Positions 23,211 through 34,560 of a DNA stretch of 64,000 nucleotides are shown piece after piece. Under the pieces are notes generated by a model that had not been told where the DNA came from, did no database searches, and worked only from the letters and a program-made list of their open reading frames with translations. The stretch is from Cryptomeria japonica. Taxonomy: Eukaryota; Streptophyta; Pinopsida; Cupressales; Cupressaceae. Positions within the stretch are counted from its first letter, which is position 1, and the number at the start of each line of letters is the position of its first letter. The translations under genes and the position numbers were made by a program. The stretch covers positions 814,720,569-814,784,568 of the forward strand of contig NC_081414.1 in the NCBI RefSeq assembly GCF_030272615.1, read 5' to 3'.

Positions 23211-23758
23211 GAAGGAGAAATAGATGTTGAAAAAGTTCAAGGGGACATGAAGAAAACATGGAAGAAGAAACCAATAATGTCGGAAGAGGAACCGGTTTCT
23301 GTAGCTAGTGTGGAAATATTGGAACCGACAAACTAAGCCTTAAAGGCTTAGGGGGAGCAAATGGCGAAATGCTTTCGAACCCTCGGTTGACACTAGTAAA
23401 AGACCTTAACCGGTATGCGATACTTGTCGCTTGGCAGAAGTCTAGAAATTGTAAAAAGGCAAATTAGGGTTTATGCCCTAATAGAGGAGCATTAATGACG
23501 GTAGGTGAGAGACATGTATAAATACATTTTTCAAATCATTTCTCACTATCTATTTTCGAGTGAAGAAAAGTTTTCAAGTGCAGAGCAAAGAAAAGGTGAT
23601 TTGAGCTTAGATTTCAAGAAATTGAATAACCTTGAAAGAGATTCAAATCTAGTTTGCAAGCGGTAGTAGAAAACACAAAGCGGTGATTTGGTGTTCAATG
23701 GAGAGTGAAGTGAAGCAGAATCAGGAAGCCCTAAATTCGTATCTGAAAGGTATTTTTC
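23211..23758 (+). promoter_or_regulatory. intergenic region with TATA-like box and leader before ORF2
   Basis: After the gag stop there is degenerate sequence with a purine tract (TTAGGGGGAGCAA, about 23349-23361) resembling a relic tract, then TATAAATA at 23517-23524, about 240 bp upstream of the ORF2 ATG. The space between looks like a plant 5' leader, with one out-of-frame ATG at 23698. This may be an internal promoter for ORF2, or the promoter of a captured host gene. It has not been tested. Confidence 0.4.
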
Positions 23759-26700
23759 ATGTTCTTGAAATACTCTTCAATGGCTTCTGCATCTCATACC
23801 AATTCGAGTACATCCATAGAGTCAGAAAGTTTTATTCAGAGGAAGTCCAAATATAATGCTTTGTCACAAGTTACGGTTGGAGTCATAGTCGAAGAAGGAA
23901 TTTCTGATTATATTGATTGCAAAATAGAAGACCTAGGGTCTTTAGCCATTCACACTCAGTTAGGTCTATTTTGCGGCAAGGACAAAAAGATCAAACCGGA
24001 ATTTAGTGTCATAGAAAAGAAGAAATTCCACAATGCAGTATATTTTCTGGAAGATTTCATGGAGGATCATATCAGAATTATTTTGAGCAGAGTCCATGGT
24101 GACAAGATGTACCTAGAGAGGACACATGATATCATGCCTTAGACAATTCATGCAGTCACTGGTTTCTGCAACATAGGAGAAGTGCCATCCCTGAGAAAAG
24201 TGAGCAAAATGGAAATGACCAAGCTCACTATTTCAACAAGTGATTCACGAGGTATGACAGTCAATCCTATCAATGATGATCTAGTGAAATACGCCTGCAT
24301 GGTGATAGGATACATAACATTTTCATCTATCAGGATTAATTCTGTATCTACTGCAGCGGTAAATGCAGCTTACCGAATGATAAAAGAGGATGCATCTTTC
24401 GACTTATGCATCGGTATGCAGAGGCAACTCCTGTTAAATCTTAAGGCAATCAAACAGGACAACACACTGAGGTTTAAGTTTGGACAACTACTGGTAGGGT
24501 TGTTCTTTTATTTCCAAGGCTACTTTCTAGGTGTAGGAGATGTCCAGTGGTCCCCTAACCAACCGGTAACCAAGCAGATAAAGGAAAGTGTACAAGCCAT
24601 TGGAACCGGCTGCCCAGAGGTATGGAACAAATATTTTGATGAGTTCAGTAGAAAGATGAGTCAGAGGGTAAGTATCTCAGGTGACATAGTGAAGAAATAT
24701 GAAGATGACATCTGTTTCACTATTTAGGTGGACAAATGTTTAATGGAGGCTGTTGAGCCTATAATGGAGGAAGTGGAGCCTATGGGCTATGAAGTTATGT
24801 TTGACATGCTGGAAGGGTATGCCTCAACCCTTATTGCCTCACCTCTTGATCCAAAGGCTAAGAGGACCGGAACCTAGTTGGAGAGGATTGCACTGGTTGA
24901 AGAACCATCGGTGAAGAAGGGAAAAGAACCAGCAGCTAAGAAAACTAAGGCAGTGCCTGCAGCATCGGCACCAGCTACCACTGCAACTCCAAGAGTGACC
25001 AAGTGGTCACCGGCAAAGAAGAAACCAGAGGTAGCATTGGCAAAAGTCTTCGAAAGAAAGAGGAAGACTAAGGTAAATGAACCAGACTCCGAAGAAACCG
25101 AGTTTGATGAACAACCAAAGAAGGGAAGACAGATAAAGAAGATGAAGAAGAATGAACCGGCAGCATCCGCACCGGTAAATATAAACATCTCCTCATACAA
25201 ACCTTTGACACATTGTCAAAGAACAGTAAAAAATATTAGGAGAAAGTTACTTCATGATTTAATAGATTATTATGATGAATTTAATAGTGAGGAAAAAGAT
25301 GAAGTACTATAGGAAATCATTCTTTATTTATGTAAAAATGACCGGTCACCATCAGAGATTAAATCTCAAACACCGGACTCATTATTTAAAGCATTAGATA
25401 ATAAATGGTGCATTGCCATTGAAAAGGAATAGGAGATTAGGGAGAAAGTCTTTGCACAGTACTTCCCCGAACTCTCAAATTCAAAATTATTTGATGCCCT
25501 GTATCAAAATAAAGGTCTCTTCTTCACAAGGAGAAGAAGACTTTGGTTGTTGGAGGGGAGAGTTGATGATGTTGAAAAAGATACACATCAGCATATGGCT
25601 CATGCTATCAACTCTCACAAAGAACGAATGGCCAACGTCCAAGAGGAAAAGGAACCGGTTATTTCCAAACTGGATGAGGTCTTTGATGAGGAAGGAAACC
25701 TGGTGGAAGAACCAATCGACACTATCGATGTCGATGCCCTAGATATAGAAGATGTCACTCAGGACATACCTTCTAAGGGAACTGAACAGGGGCAACAAGC
25801 CGATTAGGGTGGTGAACAAGCTGAGGACACACAATAAGCGGCAAAGGAACATGAAGAGAAAAAGAAGAGGAATGAAGAGGAGAAAAAGAAGAAAGAGGAA
25901 GAGAAGAGAAAAGAGGAAGAGGAGAAATGAAAAGATGAAGAAAAGAAGAAGCAAGAAGATGATAGGAAAAAGAAAGAAGAAGAGAATAAGGAAGAAAAGA
26001 GAAAGAAGGAAGAAGAAGAGAAGAAAAAGAAGGAAGAGGAAGAGAAGAAGAAGGAAGAGGAAGATCAAAAGAAGAAGGAAGAGGAAGCACAAAAGAAGAA
26101 GGAAGAGGAAGCAAAGAAGAAGGCATAAGCAGAGCAGAAGCAAAAAGAAGAGGAAGACAAGAAGAAGATGGAAGAGGAAGAGAAGAAAAAGAGAGAAGAG
26201 AAAGAGAAAGAAGAGAAGGAGAGGAAAAAGAAGGAAGAAGCAGACAAGATAGCTGAAGCAATGAAGAGCACGCAGATGGAGACTCCTAAGGCAATCGGTA
26301 GCCAAGCCAAACCGGCTGCTATCTCGAGTCATATTGACCTCCAATTTGCAAGTGAGTTTGAGCTTATGCAGAGCATCAAGGTTGCCCAAGAGCGCCTTGA
26401 AGGCATTCGCAGGAAAAGGGAACAAGATATTATTCAGGTGGCTGTAGACACACTTACTGATTTAATCCCCGGTACTAATCTTCTTGACATTGAATCATCA
26501 CTAGCACAACTCAAACTTTTGTGTACTGTAGTGGATGATTAGGTGCAGAGTCTAGAAGAAGTAACAAAGGCCAATGTAAAGAAAGAGCACCAAAAGGCTC
26601 TTAATGTTGCTCTAGTGAAGAAGTTGAATGAGCTTAGGACTGAACTGCTGAAAGATCAAAAGGACATAAGGAATGCCTTGGATGAGGGAAACTTGCTACT

Positions 26701-27142
26701 CAGCAAAATCTGTTAACCTCATCTGTTCTGTGATGATGTGCTGGCCAAGAAGCAACAACTTCAAATGGACTTACAGTCCTACTTGGGCACATTCAAGACT
26801 CCTTATGATTCCTTTGTAGCATATGGGCAAATCGTTCACTGGTTCCAGATCCAATCAGCCAAGATGGAGCGAGAGATCAGTGCACGGTCTAGGGATTTGT
26901 AGGAGCTTCAACTGGTATTACTTCAATGACTGCAAATTCTTCAGAAGTGTTATCTGAACCTAGATGCGTTAATAGTCACACAGGAATTGAGCACAGTAGA
27001 TGACATGGAGGAACAGGTATCCCAGATGCAAACAAAGAAGGAAGTGGCAACCTCCCTACTTGAGTCTTGGTCCCTATCCATGAAACAATTTTTGCAGGAC
27101 TATAAATCAGTTTTTGACAAGTATTATTCATTATTGTCATAA
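23759..27142 (+). pseudogene. ORF2: 1,127-codon frame of unknown family in nested element
   Basis: One frame runs from 23759 (second ATG 23780) to TAA at 27140. It is broken by 13 in-frame stops (24140, 24725, 24875, 25310, 25430, 25805, 25835, 25928, 26126, 26540, 26714, 26900, 26927) and no frameshift. Residues 1-320 are globular-looking, with LLVGLFFYFQGYFLGVGD as a hydrophobic stretch. Residues 375-480 are Lys/Pro/Ala-rich. 698-831 are almost pure Lys/Glu, and the last 290 are helical (FELMQSIKVAQERLEG onward). No pol motif, zinc finger or named domain is recognised. By position it could be an env-like protein, or a captured host gene. Eight of the stops are TAG. Confidence 0.75.
25845..26260 (+). 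repeat. near-pure polypurine (GAA/GAG) tract
   Basis: About 400 bp with very few pyrimidines on the + strand, encoding the Lys/Glu-rich section of ORF2. Long leucine/serine-rich frames on the opposite strand are shadows of this composition. Confidence 0.9.
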
Positions 27143-27478
27143 AATTATATATATATATATGGAAACAGGGTTTTTCAGCGGTACTTTGTCATTGTTGGCA
27201 AAGGGGGAGAAGTATATCTGGTTTTTGGTTTTAAAATTTTGATCTTTTGACACAGGGGGAGAAGTATCTATTTTGAAATTTTGATATATGCTATGATATA
27301 TGCTATATGCTCTGATGATTATGCTCTGTATGCAAAATTGCTATACACTGTGTTGATTAAGGGATAGTGTATATGCTTAGGGGGAGCAATTTTGTTAATG
27401 GAAAGTTTTTGTTGTAAAACACTTAGATGTCAAAATTTTATTTTCCTAAGTGTTGCCATCAATGCCAAAGGGGGAGAT
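27143..27478 (+). other. 3' untranslated region of nested element, with polypurine tract
   Basis: It contains (TA) repeats at 27146-27160, three AGGGGGAGAA/AGGGGGAGCAA phrases (about 27204, 27255, 27378), and the tract AAAGGGGGAGAT (27467-27478) that abuts the 3' LTR. No gene. Confidence 0.7.
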
Positions 27479-28605
27479 TGTTGGCATTTTTGTTGTTTAT
27501 GTTGTGATTGTCATTGATGGACACACACTTGTATTGAGATCCCCTTTATATGTATGAGCTCATGCTCAACCTGTATTTGTTCCAACCGGTATGTTGTATA
27601 CTAGTCTTTAGACTAGTGGTGATTTTGCAGAATGTGTTTCCCAGTCTGAAGCGACATGACGACCCCAAGAAGTTTGTAGATCACAAGCGGTACGAGGGAG
27701 AAAAGCGGCACAACACATTCTTACCAGTCTTCATTTTTGACAAACCGGCAACCGGTATTTTGTATGAACCCATAATACTTTGTGATGAGTTACCAATCCA
27801 CCGATTGTTTGACGGTGCCGACACATTGACGATGCTTTTTGTGTCGTGTTACTGAGTATGTCTAGATTCATTGAACTTAGGAAATTGTAATGAAATCCTA
27901 TTGGACCGACATGAAATTAGATTCCTCTAAAAGGACATCATGTCTAGGGTTTTATGTTGTTGCTAAAAGGGTTAATGTTGAGCTAGGGTTTAAGGTGGAA
28001 GTTGAGAATGATCTCATATGAGAAGATCGAGTTGTAACTGTGAGAGAGAGAGAGAAGACTGAAGTAATGCTGGAATGCATTAGCTGTGAGAAATACTGGA
28101 TCTAACCAAGCAGTTTGTGCTATTAGATAGATCAAACACTTGTTGATTACTCACATCTTTGACAAGTTTGTAGCCCTTAATAGGGTAGGCCTCAAAGCCT
28201 TTGTAAAATCCTCTAAAAAGGTGGTTCACACATGTGAATCTAAAATCCTCTAACAAGGTAGTCTTTAATCGGACTTATCTCCTAGCAGAGATTGAGATTC
28301 CTAACAGGATCTTTTCTGGTGAAGAACATTGTAAGACCTTAACTGGTCTGGTTTCTATTCTGCAGATAGTGACTTGTGAGTTCCATCTCACCGTGGTTTT
28401 TTTCAGCTGGGTTTCCACATCAAATATCTTGTGTTATGGTTGTATTGCTTTTGTGGGTGAATTCTTTATTTGCATTTTGGTTTGCATGTGTGGTAACCGG
28501 TCTGACTATTAGACTGCTTTACCAGTTTATCTTTAGACTGTGTAAGTGTTTTAGTGCAGTAATTTTTGGCATACTAATTCACCCCCCCCCTCTTAGTATT
28601 CATCA
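27479..28605 (+). repeat. 3' LTR of nested copia-type element
   Basis: 1,127 bp, TGTTGGCATTTT...TTCATCA, directly after a polypurine tract and followed by the ACATT target duplication. See the 5' copy for differences. Confidence 0.92.
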
Positions 28606-28610
28606 ACATT

Positions 28611-29892
28611 TATTGAAGATTATGTCGATGACATACTTGCAAAATCTCATACAAGAAAAGAACATTTGAACATTTTAAGCAAGATTTTTGACAGGTTGGA
28701 AAGATATCAATTGAGATTAAATCCAAAGAAATGTGCATTTGGGGTAACCTCTGGAAAGCTCCTTGGGTACATTATATCAGCTCGTGGCATTGAAGTAGAT
28801 CCTGGAAAATTTAAAGCCATCATGGAGATGGAGTCACCTAAGAACATAAGTCAATTGAGATCTTTACAAGGAAGGTTGCAATCAATCAGGAGATTTGTTT
28901 TTCAATTGGCCGATAGATGTCTTCCATTTACCCATCCTCTACATAAAAATGTTTCATTCAAATGGGATATAACATGTGAAGAAGTTTTCTTGCAAATAAA
29001 AGAATATCTTATGAGTCATCTAGTACTGATATCACCAACCAAAGGGAAACCATTGTTGCTCTATGTCTCAGCAACAAGTGTATCACTAGGCGCTCTCTTA
29101 GCTCAACATGATGATGAAGGAAAAGAAAGAGCAGTTTATTATATCAGCAGAATGCTTGTTGGTTATGAGTTAAATTATTCCTCAATTGAAAAGGTATGTC
29201 TAGCAGTTGTATTTGCAACTCAGAAGCTACGACATTATATGTTGATTCATTCTATAAAGCTAATAGCAAAGATAGATCCTCTCAAATATTTGTTGAGCAA
29301 GTCAACATTAACAGGGAGACTAGCCAAATGGGTTATGATACTAAGTGAGTTTGACATAGAATATGTTGACCAGAAAGCTATTAAGGGACAAGTTATTGCT
29401 AATCAATTGGCTGATGCACCTTTACAAAATAACATGCCTTTGCATATAGAATTTCCTGATGCAGATATCTTGACAGTAAGTATAGGCTTTTGGGAACTAT
29501 ACTTTGATGGTTCTTATACTCAATATGGATCAGGTGCAGGAATATTTTTTATCACACCTCAAGGACACACAATTCCGAAATCGTATAGACTGCGATTTCC
29601 ATGCACCAATAATACTGCAGAGTATGAAGCATTGGCTATAGGGCTTAAAATGGCCATTGAATGGAATGTCAAAGAACTACATGTATATGGTGATTCACAA
29701 CTTGTCATTTATTAAATAAATGATGAATATCAAACAAAGGATGATAAGCTTATGCCATACAAACAGCTAGTGGAGGAATTTAAAGGACATTTTAAAGAAA
29801 TTACATTCACCGAAATTCCCAGAAATGAGAACAAAGCAGCAGATGCAATGGCTATAGTAGCATCTTTCTTGCAAAATAAAGAGAATCAATAG
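28611..29892 (+). pseudogene. reverse transcriptase C-terminal part plus two RNase H domains
   Basis: The frame resumes with the catalytic IEDYVDDILAKS (about 28613-28648, YVDD intact), LRLNPKKCAFGV and GKLLGYIISARGIEVDP. The first RNase H-like domain is at about 29040-29340 (LLLYVSATSVSLGALLAQ, GKERAVYYISRML). The second is at about 29492-29712 (ELYFDGSYTQYGSGAGIFF, NNTAEYEALAIGL, VYGDSQLVI), the RVT_3/archaeal-like type known from the Tat lineage. TAA at 29713 and TAG at 29890 interrupt without changing frame. Confidence 0.88.
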
Positions 29893-31233
29893 CGTTATGA
29901 ATTTCTCGTGGAATATATCTTAACCCCTACCATTCAATCCCAACATACCTATCAAATTTTCCATATATCAGGAACCAACCAATCCTTATATGGTCAAACC
30001 TACCAATATTTGAAAGATCATATCCTCCCTCCTAAATTATCTCGTAATCAACGAAGAAACTTTATCTGTCAGTCTTCTCGCTATACCATTATTGCTAATA
30101 TCCTATATAGGCATGGTGTAGATGGTACATTATTGAGATGTCTTGAAAAAGATAAATCTGAGAGAGTTCTTAATGACATTCATGCGGATATTTGCGGTAC
30201 ACACTCAAGTGGTTTAACATTGGCTAAGAAACTTATTTGTATGGGTTACTTTTGGCCTACTATGGAAAGAGATTCATTCACTTATGCTAAAAAATGTAAA
30301 CAATGTTAGATCCATGGAAATCTAATTCATGCACCAACACAAGAGTTATATCCTATGACAGGATCATGGCCATTTTCACAGTGGGGCCTGGATTTGGTAG
30401 GAAAGATCAATCCCTCATCTTCTAATAGACATAAGTTCATTCTAGTTGCCACTGAATATTTTACTAAGTGGATTGAAGCAGTGCCTTTAACAAAAGTGAC
30501 ATGAAAACAAATATCATCGTTCATCTTGAATTATATAATCTGTCGCTATGGTGTTCCTATGACCTTTATCACTGATAATGGGAGGCCATTCAAAAATCAA
30601 GATGTGAAAGAGCTATGTGAATAGTTTCATGTCCAACATAGATTCTATACTCCATATTATCCACAAGGTAATGGTCAAGCTGAGGCATCGAACAAAACTA
30701 TCTTGAAGAAAACAGTCAATGAAGCTGGAAAAAACTGGCACATTCAGCTAAATCCTGCTCTTTGGGCATACCGAACTAGTATCTGCACTCCAACAGGGGC
30801 AACTCCATATTGTTTGGTCTTTGGATCAGAAACTATATTACCTATAGAAGTAGAGATACCTTCTCTATGAGTATCCTTGCACGGTCTTATACCAGAAGAA
30901 GATCAACGAGCCTCTCAAGTCCAGGAGCTAGAATTGATTCAGGAACGTCGCCAAAATGCAATAGATCATTTGAAAGTATATCAACAAATAATGATAAGAA
31001 GCTATAACCACAGAGTCAAGCCACATATTTTCCAGATTGGATACATAGTTCTAAGGGAGAATCCAAGAAATCAACAAGATTGAGAAAAGAAGGGAAAATT
31101 TGAACCAAATTGGCTAGGACTGTTTGTCATAGTAGCAACATATGGATCAAGAGCATACAATTTATCTACCCCTGAAGGTGATTGGTTTGATGAACCTATC
31201 AATTCTATCCATCTCAAGAAATTCTATGCTTGA
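29893..31233 (+). pseudogene. Ty3/gypsy integrase
   Basis: The zinc-binding HHCC region is present (about 30180-30310, HADICGTHSSGLT...KKCKQC), followed by TAG at 30307. The catalytic core reads GLDLVGK (Asp), ITDNGRPF (Asp, about 30571) and GQAEASNK (Glu, about 30673), so all three acidic residues remain. The C-terminal part ends GKFEPNWLGLFVI and INSIHLKKFYA with TGA at 31231. There are several in-frame stops (about 30502, 30622, 30868, 31081) and no frameshift. No chromodomain is seen, as expected for Tat elements. Confidence 0.85.
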
Positions 31234-32874
31234 GATATAAAGTCCTAGAAAAATCAATAAAAAGAATATAAAGTCCTGAAGAAATCAGTAAAAATTAGAA
31301 AAGCAGAAAATCCCTAAAAAGTATAAAACAACAAAAGTGCAATAAATTTAGATGGTGAAAACCTGGTAAACAGACGCTATCTAAGAAGTAAGTTACTCCA
31401 TCTATGAGATCGCTTTGTACACCTATCCACTCCATCCTATCACATCTATCGCTTCCATCTATCTTAGCTTATTCATTCTATCATTTGCGTCCATTTCTCT
31501 GAACCATTTAGCAGAATATATGCAGCTTACCAACAATTATCAATCTTTGACATACTTGTTGTAGTCACTGTCTTAGATTTTATTAGAATCAATCAATCTG
31601 CATATGTATCCCACCATGGTTTGGATCTTGATCAATTCACACATCCATAATAATTTTTTGTTTCTGCTAGGGGCAAAATCCTAATTCCTTTTGCTAAGGT
31701 GATCTTTGAAAAACCAAAAACATTTGAAAAACTTACAAAAAACCAAAAACATCTAGGATTTTAAAACAGATAACGAGCAACAAGGCAAATCAATCAAGAC
31801 ATTTCATCAACAACTGAATCATGAAACTCATAAAATGAAGAATCAACCAACAAGTAATAAAGGATTATCAAAGATCATTCATCAAGATGATTATATCAAT
31901 TAATGACCATAAGAACATGTGAATGATATACAAGATTCAGTGTTTATTTCTTGATTTTATTGCTAAATCATGTACTCTATGCGACTCAAGGATGTCCATG
32001 ACTAGAGGAGCTATGATGGGGCATGATTATTTTCTTTGATTGTTGTTTGTGGTTTATCTCTTACTAAAGTATGAACTTGTCTTAGGATATGATCGACAGA
32101 AGATCAAGGAGAACGTTCCAAGTCATGCATGAAAGGGGATAATCCTTGTCTATTCTGCAAGTAATACTCAGGTCAACTTGATTCATTATATCAATTTGTT
32201 TGTATTAACTTGCTATATCAAAATCCATGTAAGAAATATTTAGGTCATCTTGAATCATTATGTCAAGTTGCTTGTATTTTCTTACAACATTTTAAAGCTC
32301 AATGATGAAATCAATCACTGTTACAAGATAGCATATGAAGAATGGCAGTATCATTTTTAGTTAGATCATTTTAGATTAACTTATTATTCGTCTACATTAT
32401 AAGAATTCATGGTCATTTGCATTATAAGCATATCATTTCATTAACAAGTCAACGGTCATAAATAAAGATTGAGTACACTTGGACAAACAAAAACAATTTG
32501 CATTTAATCATCATAAGTGCATTCATCTTTATAATCATTATCCATTTATCATTTAGTTGCATATAAATCATTGCATTAGTTTGCATTCAATTAAAAGTGT
32601 ATTTCATTCATCATTTAGTGTTTTATCATTATTATTTGCATTATCATTCCATTAACGATCATTTAGTTGCATCTTTGCACTTAGATCCATGTTCATCAGA
32701 TATAAATCAAAAACATTTCATATAGATCATTTATATGTCAATCATCGTAAGCATTAAAGAAATCATTCATTTGCATTTTCATATAGATCATTTGCATTTG
32801 CATTATTTAAAGTGAAATATTCATTTGCATCCAAGATCATTAAAATAAAAATCAAAAGTATTTATCATTGCATC
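31234..32874 (+). other. 3' non-coding region of Tat element, part 1
   Basis: No gene. It starts with repeated AAAGTCCTGAAGAAATCAGTAAAAA phrases and GGTGAAAACCTGGTAAACAG (31354); a very similar GTGAAAACCTGGCAAACAGG occurs twice after pol in the second element (52389, 52421). From 32290 on it is dominated by degenerate CATTTGCATT / ATCATTTA words. Confidence 0.5.
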
Positions 32875-34321
32875 TGTATGTCAAAAATGTGGTATCAACC
32901 TGCAAGAGGAGAAAACAATTCAAACACACACATGAAACATTGCATTAGAGGTTAGAAATCCAAACAAATCAAGTTAAAAAGAATCTAAACTCTTTAATAT
33001 CGTTCCATGCTCCTCTATCTCCAAGGATCTTCAAGATTCAAGGTGGCTCTCAGCTTGGAAGAGCACTTGAATCTTTAAGATGACAACCTAAAGAACGAGA
33101 TTAAAATGATTCTAAGATCTAAATGGAATGCAACCAAGATCTTAGTGATGATTTAGATATGAAACTAGATGATGATAGGATGCAAGATATTGATATGAAG
33201 CTTGAACTAGTATGAAAATGATACTAAGATGAAGCTAACATGATATATCTAAGATTGGAATGCTATCAAAATGATCTAACATGCTACTCTATCAAAGAGA
33301 GATAATATGCTTAATATTATGAGACTATAAGTTTGATGCACAAAGACTTTTTTTTTTTGAAGAAGGAATGGGCTCTATTTATAGGGAAAACAGGGCAATG
33401 GATGGTCAAGATTGGATAATCTTAACAAGGGCCAAGATTGAAAGTTGGGAATCCATGTTTTCATTTGGCACCAATGAAATGGTGACAAATGTCAACATAA
33501 GATTGGTTGAGAAAAGGGGTTGGAGACATTAAATGCCTGAGAAGACCTCATGGTTATCTAGAGAGTAAGGGTCAAGCTTAAGTTAAGATTACCCATTGGA
33601 TTAAGAGTTAATCCAAGGATAAACTCTTGTGCAAATGATTAAGAGATAATCATGGTCAAAGAATTAAAGGCTTGATGAGACCCTTGGGTTGGATGAAGGT
33701 TAAGTTAGAAAAAAAGTCTCTAACCATGTAAGAGGGTTGAATTAACCATTAATGGTTTGGGAGACTTTGGGGATATTAAGTGGTTGAGGACTTGAAGCCT
33801 TTAATGGTTATCAAAGACTTTAAGGTTTTGAGAAGTGACCTCCCCTTGCTTAGGGATGTGACAAAGTGTAGAAGATGAGTTAGGCTAATTAGAAGCGATT
33901 AGAAGAGTCTAGAAGAAATTAGAAATAGGTTTTAGGAAGGCAAGTGGGAGATGTAGGATTTTGCAAGTGGGTGGAGGGATAATAGAATTAATTAAAATAA
34001 ATTGCTTTATTTTATTTTGGTTGCAACTTGCATTTGTAGGATTTTGCAAGTGGGGGCATTTATAAATAAATTTAGATTCATTTAAATGCAAATGAGATTT
34101 TAATTAAATGTAGATTTAATTAAAATGGGAAAGGGGATAAATTGATATCTTTAATTAAATGTAAATTTAATTAAAATGGCTAGAGGGAGGGTATTTAGTT
34201 AAATGACTTAGATAGAAAAAGGGTATATAAGTTAAATCTTAATTTAATTAATAGGAAGAATTAAGAATAATTAAATGAATAAAATTCACTTAATTCATTG
34301 TGCAACTTTTAGGTGTCTACA
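32875..34321 (-). repeat. inverted solo LTR (Ty3/gypsy type)
   Basis: On the minus strand it begins TGTAGACACCTAAAAGTTGC at 34321 and ends at 32875 with ...GACATACA. A minus-strand TATA box (CTATAAATAG) lies near 33372-33381, about 945 bp in. Flanks read GCATC (left) and ACATC (right), a 5-bp duplication with one mismatch. There is no internal region, so it is a solo LTR left by recombination. Its first 15 bp equal those of the second Tat element's LTR at 40397. Confidence 0.7.
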
Positions 34322-34560
34322 ACATCATGTAGATCATTATCAATAAGGAAAGGAAATCAAAATCATATCATTATCCATCTAATCATTGCATCCATAAAAT
34401 CAAAAGCATATAAAGCATATAGATCATCATCATAATAAAATAGAACATGCATAAAAGCATCATCATATAGAATCCATGTCTGCATATAGATCATCATAAA
34501 ACAATAAAAGTCCAAGTATACAATGATATCAGATAAACAATACAAATGCCTCAAATCAAG

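Larger units (their letters stand above)
20903..28605 (+). mobile_element. nested copia-type LTR element with gag but no pol (non-autonomous)
   Basis: Complete insertion: LTRs at 20903-22008 and 27479-28605 (TGTTGGCATTTT...TTCATCA), 5-bp target duplication ACATT (20898-20902 and 28606-28610), initiator-Met primer site, polypurine tract. Removing it restores a continuous RT frame. Inside there is a gag-like frame with zinc knuckles and a 1,127-codon frame of unknown family, and no protease, integrase, RT or RNase H. This is the organisation of non-autonomous gag-carrying elements, which must borrow pol from a partner. Confidence 0.92.

Noticed and set aside
22412-23240. Minus-strand frames opposite the nested gag
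   Set aside because: The plus frame has coiled coil and zinc knuckles; the minus frames have no motif.
24874-25200. Long minus-strand frame rich in Phe/Ser opposite ORF2
   Set aside because: It mirrors the Lys/Glu/Ala-rich ORF2 codons; no features of its own.
25739-26425. Long Leu/Ser/Phe-rich minus-strand frames, at first sight membrane proteins
   Set aside because: They arise only because the opposite strand is a GAA/GAG polypurine tract.
23759-27142. Stop-codon reassignment or programmed readthrough to explain TAG-rich frames
   Set aside because: Neighbouring transposon genes show the same stops in conserved catalytic contexts, so mutational decay is sufficient.
22128-28605. Copia pol hidden in another frame of the nested element
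   Set aside because: I looked for integrase, YVDD, DSG and RNase H motifs on both strands of the internal region and found none.
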